DNA of 20,587 nt. Source: an uncultured Anaerococcus sp. GTDB taxonomy: Bacteria > Bacillota > Clostridia > Tissierellales > Peptoniphilaceae. The stretch covers positions 1-20,587 of the forward strand of contig NZ_CALGYW010000053.1 in the NCBI RefSeq assembly GCF_937934665.1. Direction: 5' to 3'. The notes beneath the pieces are model-generated. The model was given only the letters and a program-made list of their open reading frames with translations, did not search any database and was not told the DNA's origin. Shown here one piece after another: positions 1 through 7,546 of this stretch (positions are counted from its first letter, which is position 1; each line of letters opens with the position of its first letter). Made by a program: the position numbers and the translations under genes.

Positions 1-800
1 ATTAGTTTTATCTTTTCAGGTATAACTGCGTCTGCTACTGAATCATTTAGGACATGGTAAACTGAATATATCCTCCCATCTAGATCTAAGTCTAAAAGCA
101 TATGCAAGAATAATCTCAATCTTGTCTCATCTAGGGTATTTTCACTTGTTGTTACTAGTATTACCATAATTTGGCCAGTATGCATGGCTTTTCTAACTAC
201 AAGATGTCTTAGAAGTCCTTCTTTTCTCATCTTGTGGTAGAAGTCAGTTTCTTTTTCCCTAAAATATGCTTGAACTTTTGATCTTATGGTATTAAAATCT
301 GAGTCCACTATATTGCAATCAAGGCAGTCTACTATTTCATAAAATCTTCTTTTTCTATGAAGACCTAATACAAGGGGTCCTCCTTTAACAGAGTCTCCAA
401 AGGTATATTCCATCTTGTTTCTATAACCTCTTGTCACAGGTGACCTATTTATAGATATATCATTATCGTATTTTATACCATGTTCTTTAAAAAGATCTTT
501 TATCATACTATGCTTTAGCATAAGTTCAGTTTCATATGGTACTTTCTGGTAGGCACATCCTCCACAAATATCTGACTGCGGACAATAATCTCTAGCATTT
601 TCAAGCTTAGATTCGAGAAGGAGTTCTATGTATTTACCTTTTATTCTTTCCTTGTTTTTCTTTCCAGCCTTGACTCTTACAGTTTGACCTAAAAGTCCTC
701 CCTTAAATTCCACTTTCCTGTTATTTTCATCAAAGCCAATTGAGATATTTGGATATTTCATTTGGCTAATTTTTATATCTTTAGTTGCTCTCTTTTTCAT
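1..800 (-). CDS. rlmD: 23S rRNA (uracil-5-)-methyltransferase, RlmD/RumA family, partial (3' end outside window)
   Basis: The gene runs off the left edge; 266 codons are visible, all open. Residues 1-60 form a small basic N-terminal domain of the TRAM type. A cysteine cluster follows (C73, C79, C82 in the context CPQSDICGGC, plus C159/C162), which matches the [4Fe-4S] cluster that RumA/RlmD enzymes carry before the catalytic domain. The region around residues 120-150 (SPVTRGYRNKMEYTFG) is also typical of the family. The SAM-binding and catalytic cysteine motifs lie beyond the edge, so whether the target is U747, U1939 or both cannot be told. The ATG at 800 has a GGAG five bases upstream and overlaps the 3' end of the helicase gene by 20 bases, implying translational coupling and co-transcription. 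The enzyme methylates C5 of uridine in 23S rRNA using S-adenosylmethionine. Confidence 0.85.
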   Translation of the reverse strand, partial: MKKRATKDIKISQMKYPNISIGFDENNRKVEFKGGLLGQTVRVKAGKKNKERIKGKYIELLLESKLENARDYCPQSDICGGCAYQKVPYETELMLKHSMIKDLFKEHGIKYDNDISINRSPVTRGYRNKMEYTFGDSVKGGPLVLGLHRKRRFYEIVDCLDCNIVDSDFNTIRSKVQAYFREKETDFYHKMRKEGLLRHLVVRKAMHTGQIMVILVTTSENTLDETRLRLFLHMLLDLDLDGRIYSVYHVLNDSVADAVIPEKIKL

Positions 801-3123
801 CTATACTCCAAAATTCATTTATTGTTTTATCAAAATCTATTTTATTAGTTGTTATACCCTGTCTAATCCAGTGTTTGGGGAAAAGATTCATATATTTTTG
901 CCAGGAATACCTATCATCTAAAAGATAGATTATTCCCTTATCATCTTCTCCTCTTATGACCCTTCCTGCAGCTTGAAATACCTTGTTTAGTCCTGGATAG
1001 GTATAGGAATAATCAAAGCCATTAAAGCCTTCCTTATCAAAGTGATACTTGATTAAATCTCTTTCCTTAGACACTCCAGGCATACCTACTGAGATTATCA
1101 TAGATCCTATTAACCTATCACCAATTAGGTCTACTCCTTCAGAAAATATTCCTCCCAGGACTAAAAAACCTACTTTGTCCGAATCATGGCTAAATTCGTT
1201 TAAAAAATCATTCCTAGCTCCTGCTGTCATTATTCTTTCTTGGATGATAATCTCTTGGTCAAAATTATCCCTATAGTATTCTGCTACATCTTCCATATAA
1301 GAGTAGGAAGGGAAAAATATAAAGTAATTGCCCTTCTTGCTTGTAACAAAATCGTTAATAGACTCTGCCACCAAGGCTAAGTTTCTATTCCTATCCCTGA
1401 ACCTTGTCGATAAATTTTTCTTGATAATCAAAAGGTGGTCAGGATTAAAAGGCATATCTAGCCTTAATTTTAGGGAATCTTCGCCCGCTAGTGTCTTTAC
1501 AAAATAACCCATTGGTGAAAGGGTCGCAGAGAAAAATACCGAACTTCTAGATAGGCTATATTTATTTTTAAGAACTTCTCTCGGGTCTACACATTTTATT
1601 TCAAAGCTTCTTTCCATACTTTCTGGGTCATAGGAAATAACATTATAAAAACCTTCTGTAAAATAATCTGAGATTTTTAGATACTTATTTATCTCAAAAT
1701 AAAGGTCTAAAACCTCATCATAAGCAGCGTGGTCAGTTTTTTCTACTAAGAATTTCTCCATGGCTTTAGATAGGGAAATTAGATCCTTATCTAAATTATC
1801 GATGTATTCATTTGTAAAATAATAATAATTTTTACCTGCTATTTCTCCTAGCTTATAAAAATCATCAACTATTTGACTTAGTTTTTTCCTTACTTTCCTG
1901 TCCTTTTTCTCATCTAAAAGTTTTATAAGGGATGAAAATTCAAAATCTTTGAAGGTAAAAGAATACATATCCCTAGTTCTTTCAAGAAGGTTGTGGGCCT
2001 CATCTATCAAAAATACATAAGAATCTATGACTTCTTCAAAAAACCTCTTCAAAAAGACATTTGGATCGAAAACATAGTTGTAATCACAGATTACAAAGTC
2101 AGCGTATGTGCTAATATCAAGTTCAAACTCTAAGGGACATACCATATATTTTTTGGCATACTTAACAATTATATCATAATCTATTATATTTTCATTCTCC
2201 AATATATCTTTAAGGGCATCATTTACCCTATCAAAATGCCCCTTTGCATAAGGACAGTCGTCAGGATTACAAGATACTTCGTCGTTTAAACAAATTTTTT
2301 CCTTGCTTGTAATTTGGAGAGCCTTTATAAATAGTCCCTTATCTTCAAGGAGATAAAGACTTTTTAGTGCTTCTTTAGCAATTGTGTTTTTGCTTGTAAG
2401 GTAAAAAATCTTGTCAGTGAGATTTTCTGGCATTGATTTTATACTAGGGAAAATTGCTGATATGGTTTTACCAATACCAGTAGGTGCATCGACAAATAAG
2501 TTTTTCTCATCTAGTATTGCCGTATATACTGCAACAGCCATCTTCCTCTGGCCTTTTCTATAAGTTTTATAAGGAAAATCCAAATCTTTTATGCTATTAT
2601 TTCGCTTTTCGATATTCTTAGCTATAATTTTTGAGAAAATAAGATATTCATCCAAAATCCTATAATAAAAATCTCTAAGTTCTTCAAAGGTAAAAGTTTT
2701 TTCAAAAATTTTTGACTTATAATCCTCTACCGACACATAAGTAAGAGAAATTATCATCTTTTCTTGGTTTTTATCAAAAGCAAAAAAATAGGCGTAGCAC
2801 ATGGCTTGTGCCCAGTGTAGTTTGTTATCACCTGTGAGTTCATCAAGATCTCTAGAAGATGATTTAATCTCATCTATTAAATAAAGATCATCTTTCTTTC
2901 CAAGCCCATCTGCCCTACCTTCAATTTCAAAATCTACGTTCTTATATGTAGTTACATTTTTAAGTTTATATTCCTTTTTATAGGTTTTATCATATTGAGA
3001 TTGAATTTTTTGATGAGCTCTGATTCCTTCAATCATCCTGGTATTGTCTCTAAATCTATTGTCAATATCTCCTGATCTCATAGCAAATTCAATCAAATTT
3101 CTTACAGATGTCTTTATTTTCAT
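781..3123 (-). CDS. DinG/XPD-type Fe-S DNA helicase with N-terminal PD-(D/E)XK nuclease-like domain
   Basis: A 780-residue superfamily 2 helicase. Walker A is DAPTGIGKT (residues 212-220), the Walker B box is DEAH (374-377), and motif VI reads QAAGRVIRG near residue 735. Between Walker A and DEAH lie four cysteines (C278, C285, C290, C329), the arrangement that holds the [4Fe-4S] cluster in XPD/DinG helicases, which unwind 5' to 3'. The first ~170 residues hold a RecB/Cas4-like nuclease pattern: EGRAD with D72, then DEIK (E85, K87), then HWAQAMCYAY (Q106, Y110), so the nuclease core looks intact. Related fusions are known in Clostridia, so the architecture is uncommon rather than new. The start at 3123 has AGGAG upstream. 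A likely role is repair of stalled forks, R-loops or DNA flaps; the substrate is inferred. It is co-transcribed with the downstream rRNA methyltransferase, which overlaps its end. Confidence 0.88.
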   Translation of the reverse strand: MKIKTSVRNLIEFAMRSGDIDNRFRDNTRMIEGIRAHQKIQSQYDKTYKKEYKLKNVTTYKNVDFEIEGRADGLGKKDDLYLIDEIKSSSRDLDELTGDNKLHWAQAMCYAYFFAFDKNQEKMIISLTYVSVEDYKSKIFEKTFTFEELRDFYYRILDEYLIFSKIIAKNIEKRNNSIKDLDFPYKTYRKGQRKMAVAVYTAILDEKNLFVDAPTGIGKTISAIFPSIKSMPENLTDKIFYLTSKNTIAKEALKSLYLLEDKGLFIKALQITSKEKICLNDEVSCNPDDCPYAKGHFDRVNDALKDILENENIIDYDIIVKYAKKYMVCPLEFELDISTYADFVICDYNYVFDPNVFLKRFFEEVIDSYVFLIDEAHNLLERTRDMYSFTFKDFEFSSLIKLLDEKKDRKVRKKLSQIVDDFYKLGEIAGKNYYYFTNEYIDNLDKDLISLSKAMEKFLVEKTDHAAYDEVLDLYFEINKYLKISDYFTEGFYNVISYDPESMERSFEIKCVDPREVLKNKYSLSRSSVFFSATLSPMGYFVKTLAGEDSLKLRLDMPFNPDHLLIIKKNLSTRFRDRNRNLALVAESINDFVTSKKGNYFIFFPSYSYMEDVAEYYRDNFDQEIIIQERIMTAGARNDFLNEFSHDSDKVGFLVLGGIFSEGVDLIGDRLIGSMIISVGMPGVSKERDLIKYHFDKEGFNGFDYSYTYPGLNKVFQAAGRVIRGEDDKGIIYLLDDRYSWQKYMNLFPKHWIRQGITTNKIDFDKTINEFWSIDEKESN

Positions 3124-3179
3124 AGCTTCTCCTAATTTTATTATACTCTAATGGGTATAAATTAAGAAAGGAGGATTTT

Positions 3180-3956
3180 ATGAACGAAACAATTAAAACC
3201 CAACTAAATCACAGGACAATTAGAGAATTTAAAGATGAAAAAATAGATAAAAAAATTATTTCACACCTGCTTAATGTTGTGAATATGTCCGCATCTTCTA
3301 ACGGTATGCAGAATATGTCAGTAATAAGAATTACTGATCAGAAAATCAAGGATGCCCTTGCAGAAAATGGCAATCAAGAATATATGAGAAGGGCTCCTGA
3401 GCTTTGGATTTTTATAGTAGATCTTAAGAGAAATTATGAAATAGCTAAGGAAATGGGCCAGGAAAATAACAATATTATAAGCTTTGATAAGTTTATCCAA
3501 GGTTTTACTGATGCTATAATAGCTGCTCAAAACCTAACAGTTGCTGTTGAGTCTTTAGGGCTTGGAGCAAATTATTTTGGCAATATCCACAATGATACAA
3601 AAAAGGTAATAGAACTTTTAAAAATGCCAAAACTAACTTATCCAGCAGTTGGAGTTGGATTTGGTATACCAAATCAAAATCCACAAATTAAGCCAAGACT
3701 TGATATAAATCTAAAGACTTTTGAAAATTCATATAAAAGCTATGATTCTTATCTAGAAATGATAAAAGATTATGATGAAGAAATGACAAGCTATTATGAC
3801 CTAAGAGATTCAGGTAGGAAGAGTGAATCATTTTCTAGTCAAATCCCAAAAAAACAAGGAAGTATAATTAAAAACAGAAATAAAATGTTTGAAACTTTAA
3901 TAGAGCAAGGATTTATCTTAAATCTCGATAATAACTTGGAAAATTCCCCTAAATAG
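3180..3956 (+). CDS. NfsA/Frp-like NADPH-dependent FMN nitroreductase family protein
   Basis: A 258-residue protein of the nitroreductase fold. The N-terminal HRTIREF (11-17) is the usual arginine-containing segment that contacts the FMN phosphate. The middle (residues ~105-135) carries the conserved helix and the GLGANYFGNI segment. The VGFGIPNQNPQIKPR region and the C-terminal YDEEMTSYY...R segment resemble the longer NfsA/NfrA/Frp branch rather than the short NfsB branch. The protein should act in the cytosol as an FMN-dependent oxidoreductase on nitroaromatics, quinones or flavins; the physiological substrate cannot be read from the sequence. The ATG follows AAGGAGGATTTT, a near-perfect ribosome binding site. 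It is transcribed divergently from the helicase gene across a 56-base gap, and its 3' end contains the promoter of folT. Confidence 0.85.
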   Translation: MNETIKTQLNHRTIREFKDEKIDKKIISHLLNVVNMSASSNGMQNMSVIRITDQKIKDALAENGNQEYMRRAPELWIFIVDLKRNYEIAKEMGQENNNIISFDKFIQGFTDAIIAAQNLTVAVESLGLGANYFGNIHNDTKKVIELLKMPKLTYPAVGVGFGIPNQNPQIKPRLDINLKTFENSYKSYDSYLEMIKDYDEEMTSYYDLRDSGRKSESFSSQIPKKQGSIIKNRNKMFETLIEQGFILNLDNNLENSPK

Positions 3957-3964
3957 CTTATAAT
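3936..3964 (+). promoter_or_regulatory. Promoter of folT inside the 3' end of the nitroreductase gene
   Basis: TTGGAA at 3936-3941 and TATAAT at 3959-3964 are separated by exactly 17 bases. The predicted transcription start, about seven bases after the -10, falls at ~3971, the first base of the riboswitch P1 stem. This agreement supports both calls. Confidence 0.75.
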
Positions 3965-3970
3965 ATATAA

Positions 3971-4065
3971 TATCAGAGTAGATAAAGAGCGATTAGTGCT
4001 GGAAAATGGGTTGTTGTTTCCAGACGAAACTTCCGATTCTTTATCGCAACCGCTGTCCTCTGATA
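3971..4065 (+). promoter_or_regulatory. Tetrahydrofolate (THF) riboswitch, folT class
   Basis: The layout and conserved bases match the THF riboswitch family (folT RNA). P1 pairs TATCAGAG (3971-3978) with CTCTGATA (4058-4065), 8 bp. P2 pairs GATAAAGA (3981-3988) with TCTTTATC (4038-4045), 8 bp. P3 pairs CTGGAAA (3999-4005) with TTTCCAG (4017-4023), 7 bp. The P3 loop GGTTG (4009-4013) pairs with CAACC (4047-4051), which forms the family's long-range pseudoknot. Conserved bits AGAGTAGAT, AATGGG, ACGAA and the CCGCT stretch before P1 are present. The folT ribosome binding site AAAGGGG (4067-4073) starts two bases after P1, so ligand control of translation is the most likely mechanism. No terminator hairpin is seen before the ATG. 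Confidence 0.93.
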
Positions 4066-4078
4066 GAAAGGGGAAAAA

Positions 4079-4594
4079 ATGAATAAAAAATTCAGTGTAG
4101 ATGCATTAGCAAAGTCAGGTATGCTTACCGCCCTATCAATCATCCTATCAAGATATCTGGGATTCTTCATTACACCAACAATGAAGGTTTCATTTGGTAC
4201 ACTACCACTTATAATATCTGGTATGATGCTAGGCCCAATAATGGGAGGCCTATCAGGAGTAGCTTCTGATTTAATCGGGGTTATGATAAATGCCGGAGGT
4301 ACACCTCACCTAGGTTTTACCCTAGGAGCCTTACTAACAGGTGCAGTTCCAGGACTTATTAGCTTATATTGCAAAAATAAAAAAATTGACTTGAAATTCG
4401 AAGTTCTTTTTATAATAATCTTTGTATATTTAATAAGTCACACCTTGCTAACACCGCTTTGGCTTTCTCAATTATATGGAACTCCTTATAAGGTACTTAT
4501 TATAAGCAGGATGCCAAAGGTACTGATTGATGCTATAATAAATTATATTTTACTTTACTTTGTAGCATCAAAGATCCTACCAAAAGTTAAGTAG
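4079..4594 (+). CDS. folT: Folate-family ECF transporter substrate-binding (S) component FolT
   Basis: A 171-residue, highly hydrophobic protein with five or six membrane helices, the usual size for an ECF S component. The segment VSFGTLPLIISGMMLGPI followed by GVASDLIG and the HLGFTLGALLTG stretch is characteristic of the FolT branch. FolT binds folate in the membrane and works with the shared energising module (EcfA, EcfA', EcfT), which is not encoded here; this is normal for group II systems. The THF riboswitch directly upstream independently supports a folate substrate. The ATG follows AAAGGGG with a five-base spacer. A bidirectional terminator lies ten bases downstream, so folT is probably a single-gene transcript. 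The organism may depend partly on folate uptake, but that is inference. Confidence 0.92.
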   Translation: MNKKFSVDALAKSGMLTALSIILSRYLGFFITPTMKVSFGTLPLIISGMMLGPIMGGLSGVASDLIGVMINAGGTPHLGFTLGALLTGAVPGLISLYCKNKKIDLKFEVLFIIIFVYLISHTLLTPLWLSQLYGTPYKVLIISRMPKVLIDAIINYILLYFVASKILPKVK

Positions 4595-4604
4595 AATTTA
4601 AAAA

Positions 4605-4636
4605 TGGTGGCTAATAGATTTTTCTATTAACCACCA
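4605..4636. terminator. Bidirectional rho-independent terminator between folT and phaJ
   Basis: A 14-base arm (4605-4618) pairs with 4623-4636, with one mismatch (C4611/A4630) and a TTTT loop. A short T-rich tail follows on each strand. It separates the convergent folT and phaJ genes. Confidence 0.85.
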
Positions 4637-4657
4637 CTTTTATTACAAAGCTTAAAC

Positions 4658-5083
4658 CTATTTAGGTGCCAAAACCTTGGCTTTTCCTTCAATAACTACT
4701 TCACCTTTTTGATTGGTACATACAGTTTCTAGGATAACTCTATTTTTTTCTTTAATTATTTCTTCTACAGTACACTTAGCAGTAATGGTATCTCCAAAAT
4801 ACACTGGTTTAGTGAAATTTAAGTCTTGGCCTAGGTATATAGTTCCAGGGCCAGGTAATTTTGTACCAAGAACAGCTGATATAAAACCTGCACTTAACAT
4901 ACCATGGGCTATCCTTTTTTTAAAAAAAGTTTTTTCAGCATAGCTTTCATTTATATGAGCCGGGTTAAAATCACCAGATACACCTGCATAATTATAGCAA
5001 TCAGCCTCTGTGACAGTTTTTGTAAAGGATGCACTTTGGCCTATTTCTAACTCTTCTATAGTAAATCCCTTTAAAGTATCCAT
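4658..5083 (-). CDS. phaJ: (R)-specific enoyl-CoA hydratase PhaJ (MaoC-like hot-dog fold)
   Basis: A 141-residue MaoC-like protein, the usual length for PhaJ. The hydratase-2 motif reads YAGVSGDFNPAH, with the catalytic pair D38 and H43, followed by AHGML (59-63). The enzyme hydrates trans-2-enoyl-CoA to (R)-3-hydroxyacyl-CoA, the monomer used by PHA synthase. It is the last gene of phaE-phaC-phaJ. The start at 5083 lies nine bases after the phaC stop, and its AGGAGG ribosome binding site overlaps that stop, which indicates tight coupling. Its presence without phaA/phaB suggests monomers are drawn from enoyl-CoA intermediates such as crotonyl-CoA of the butyrate pathway; this is inference. 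Confidence 0.9.
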   Translation of the reverse strand: MDTLKGFTIEELEIGQSASFTKTVTEADCYNYAGVSGDFNPAHINESYAEKTFFKKRIAHGMLSAGFISAVLGTKLPGPGTIYLGQDLNFTKPVYFGDTITAKCTVEEIIKEKNRVILETVCTNQKGEVVIEGKAKVLAPK

Positions 5084-5091
5084 AATTCCTC

Positions 5092-6165
5092 CTATTTAGA
5101 GTGCGCTTTTACCCAATCTACTACTGTAGGTGCTACTTCTTTTTGACTTCTACCACTTACAAACATACCTATATGTCCTGTTGGGAAGCTCTTAGCTGTA
5201 TAATCTCTTGATCCTACTAGGTCCTTAAGAGGAATACTTGCTGCACTTGGTACTTGGTTATCTTTTTCAGCATATAGGTTTAAAACTGGTTGTTTTATAT
5301 TCTTTAAGTCAACTTTTTTACCTGCTATTTCCATCTCGCCCTTAGCAAGCTTATTTTCTCTATACATAGAATTTAAAAACTCTTTATATGCCATACCAGC
5401 TTGGCCTGGACTATCAAAAATCCACTTTTCCATAGTCATAAAGTTAGATAAGTTGTCTGGTTCGTCCAAGTCATTAATTAGATCGACGTATTTATTAACC
5501 ATTAAAGAAATTGGTTTTAAAGTCAAAAATCCAGTATTCATAAATTCGCCTGGAACTACTCCATAAGCATCAACCATCCTATCAGGATTTAAATATTTGC
5601 CCCACTTAAATAATAATCCATCGTCTGTTGAAAAATCAACAGGTGTAACCATGGTTACTACGTTTTTTATTTTTTCTGGGTGAAGGGCAGTATACATTAA
5701 ACTAAAGGTACCACCTTGGCAAACACCCAAAATATTAATTTTATCAGCTCCGCTTGCTTTTCTTATATAATCTACACAATCATCTATATAAATATTTATA
5801 TAGTCATCAAGAGTTAGATATTTGTCTTCTTGAGTTGGGAATCCCCACTCTATTAAATATAGGTCTAGACCACTATCTACAAGTTTTTTTATAAATGATT
5901 TTTCCTTGCCTATATCCATCATGGCTGGAGTATTTACTAGGGCATATACAATAAGTGTAGGTATTTTTATAGGATTATCATTAGATTTATTGTAGTGGTA
6001 AAGTTTTAACTTATCCTCGGTAAATACCACTTCCCTAGGTGTTTGGTTAGCTTGGTTACTTTTGACATCTAGCATAGATTCAAAGCTCTTTAAAAACTTT
6101 TCCTGGGCTTCGATGTTTTCCTTAATACTATCTTTTAAATCGAAAAAATTGTAATCGCTATACAT
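5092..6165 (-). CDS. phaC: Class III poly(R)-hydroxyalkanoic acid synthase, subunit PhaC
   Basis: A 357-residue alpha/beta-hydrolase-like protein, the size of class III PhaC. The lipase-like box is GVCQGG, with nucleophile C149. The other triad members are D302 (in YAEKDNQVP) and H331 (in PTGHIGMF). By established knowledge of the Allochromatium vinosum enzyme, its triad is C149, D302 and H331, so even the numbering coincides. WGFP (107-110) and the VTPVDF segment (173-178) are further family marks. PhaC polymerises (R)-3-hydroxyacyl-CoA into polyester on granules and needs PhaE as partner; PhaE is encoded directly upstream with a 25-base gap. Class III enzymes favour short-chain monomers such as 3-hydroxybutyrate. 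The gene is intact. Confidence 0.95.
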   Translation of the reverse strand: MYSDYNFFDLKDSIKENIEAQEKFLKSFESMLDVKSNQANQTPREVVFTEDKLKLYHYNKSNDNPIKIPTLIVYALVNTPAMMDIGKEKSFIKKLVDSGLDLYLIEWGFPTQEDKYLTLDDYINIYIDDCVDYIRKASGADKINILGVCQGGTFSLMYTALHPEKIKNVVTMVTPVDFSTDDGLLFKWGKYLNPDRMVDAYGVVPGEFMNTGFLTLKPISLMVNKYVDLINDLDEPDNLSNFMTMEKWIFDSPGQAGMAYKEFLNSMYRENKLAKGEMEIAGKKVDLKNIKQPVLNLYAEKDNQVPSAASIPLKDLVGSRDYTAKSFPTGHIGMFVSGRSQKEVAPTVVDWVKAHSK

Positions 6166-6190
6166 ATATCCTTACCTCCAAGAGTTACTA

Positions 6191-7369
6191 TTATTTATTT
6201 GTTTCTTGTTTGTTATTTGTAGAATTTTTCAAATCTTCCATCTCTTTTTGTAAGTTTCTTAATTCACGTCTAATGTCATATACCTTTTTATAAACATTAT
6301 CTACTTGTGATATTGTTACAATTGGTAAATCAGCTAGGGCTTTTTCAACTAATTTATTGTACTCAATTTTAAAAATCATAGCTGAATCTGCAGTTTTAGC
6401 AATTAATTTTGAAAATTCATCTGTATAAAAATAAGTTTCCATTGCATTTTCAACATGTTTAGACCACATGTCGTAAAATTCTTTGAAGGTTTTAACTCCT
6501 TCACCTTTTTCTAGGGATTTGATATAGTCAGCAAATGCATCCTTAGAATATTTATAACCTACTGTTGAAGACTTGGTCATAAATTCTGATACAGATACTA
6601 ACATCTCAATCATAGCGTCAATAGCCTTATTATTTTGCTCTAACATCTCCCTAGCTGAGCCAACAACTGGTGACTTAACTAAGATACCAAAGGTTTGATC
6701 ATAGGCTTTTTTCCATTGGATCAATGTATCAGAAAGTTTCATTGGGTCATCAAATATACTTTCCATGGTTATATCAGCTATATTTTGGTAGGCACTTGAC
6801 CAAGGTCCTAAAAAGTTTTCTAGGGATTTAAAATAGGTGTTGAAATAACTTTGAGTATCAGTCATTAATCCCTGGATTTCTTTTGGCATCAAAGGTAGGA
6901 GATTATTTAAGAAAATCTTATTAAACTGTTCTACCATTTTGTCTACGTTTTCTTTATAGAGTTTGTTCCCAGGTTTGATAACGTTTTTATTGAAGTTTTT
7001 CCAACCCTCATAGGCACCTAGATATAGTTTTTGTGAATTCATCATTTTTTCAAAAACTTCTAAGTTAAATTCCGGCATAAACTTACTTGCTTCAAAAGGA
7101 TTATACATATTCATCATGTTTAACCATACATCATATGGATTTTGTTTGTAATAATTTTGTGGGTTCATATAACCAAACATTTTCTGCCAGTCTTCAAACA
7201 TTCTCTTTTGAAAACTCATTACATCTTGGAAATTAGTAAAATCAAAGTCCTTTTTCTCTTCTTCTTCACTAACCTGATTACCTGTTTTTGTAAATGTTTC
7301 TACCCAGTCATTCATAAATTTTTGACTTGTTGTAAACATATCTTTCCATGCTTTATAATTATCAGTCAT
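6191..7369 (-). CDS. phaE: Class III PHA synthase, subunit PhaE
   Basis: A 392-residue, mostly helical, Trp/Tyr/Phe-rich protein with no signal peptide or membrane segment. It matches PhaE in layout: a variable N-terminal half, a conserved middle region (SLENFLGPW near residues 182-190, KSPVVGSAREM near 235-245), then a C-terminal stretch (LPIVTISQVDNVYKKVYDIR) leading into a predicted coiled coil at about 356-382. In class III synthases PhaE has no catalytic residues but is required for PhaC activity and dimer formation. It is the first gene of the phaE-phaC-phaJ operon. GGACGGAG lies upstream of the ATG at 7369. Sequence conservation in PhaE is low, so the call rests on architecture and on the phaC neighbour. 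Confidence 0.88.
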   Translation of the reverse strand: MTDNYKAWKDMFTTSQKFMNDWVETFTKTGNQVSEEEEKKDFDFTNFQDVMSFQKRMFEDWQKMFGYMNPQNYYKQNPYDVWLNMMNMYNPFEASKFMPEFNLEVFEKMMNSQKLYLGAYEGWKNFNKNVIKPGNKLYKENVDKMVEQFNKIFLNNLLPLMPKEIQGLMTDTQSYFNTYFKSLENFLGPWSSAYQNIADITMESIFDDPMKLSDTLIQWKKAYDQTFGILVKSPVVGSAREMLEQNNKAIDAMIEMLVSVSEFMTKSSTVGYKYSKDAFADYIKSLEKGEGVKTFKEFYDMWSKHVENAMETYFYTDEFSKLIAKTADSAMIFKIEYNKLVEKALADLPIVTISQVDNVYKKVYDIRRELRNLQKEMEDLKNSTNNKQETNK

Positions 7370-7394
7370 ATAATCTCCGTCCTTTCTAGTATAT

Positions 7395-7414
7395 ATATGA
7401 TTAATTAAACATAT
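7395..7414. repeat. 20-bp imperfect palindrome in the phaE leader (candidate operator)
   Basis: The 20 bases are symmetric about 7404/7405. Arms ATATG...CATAT surround a TTAATTAA centre, and only one pair (A7400/A7409) fails to match. It lies between the predicted phaE promoter and the ribosome binding site, where a repressor could act. The local sequence is very AT-rich, so chance is possible and no regulator gene is visible nearby. Confidence 0.35.
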
Positions 7415-7435
7415 TGATGATATACTTCCTTATTA

Positions 7436-7464
7436 CTTATATACCCAGTTTTATTGATTGATAA
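7436..7464 (-). promoter_or_regulatory. Candidate promoter of phaE-phaC-phaJ
   Basis: On the minus strand, TTATCA (7459-7464) and TATAAG (7436-7441) are 17 bases apart, giving a leader of about 60 bases before phaE. It sits between the terminator of the upstream gene and phaE. The match is moderate and the region is AT-rich. Confidence 0.45.
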
Positions 7465-7503
7465 CACTATTTATTTACTTAATTAAAATATTTTTTAAAA
7501 AAA

Positions 7504-7539
7504 GGGCTGTCGTAAGTTTTATAACTTCTACGACAGCCT
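7504..7539 (-). terminator. Rho-independent terminator after the deoxyribosyltransferase gene
   Basis: A perfect 10-bp stem GGCTGTCGTA/TACGACAGCC (7505-7514 with 7529-7538) has a second small AAGTT/AACTT pairing inside. On the minus strand it is followed by seven Ts. It ends the lemA-TPM-ndt transcript before the pha promoter. Confidence 0.88.
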
Positions 7540-7546
7540 CTATTTT

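Noticed and set aside
2600..3123. Cas4-like domain as a hint of a CRISPR system
   Set aside because: The domain is fused to a helicase; there are no cas1, cas2 or effector genes and no direct repeats with spacers in the window.
3140..3145. TATAAT on the minus strand as the helicase promoter
   Set aside because: The -10 is good but the -35 is poor and the start would fall on the ribosome binding site, so I did not list it as a feature.
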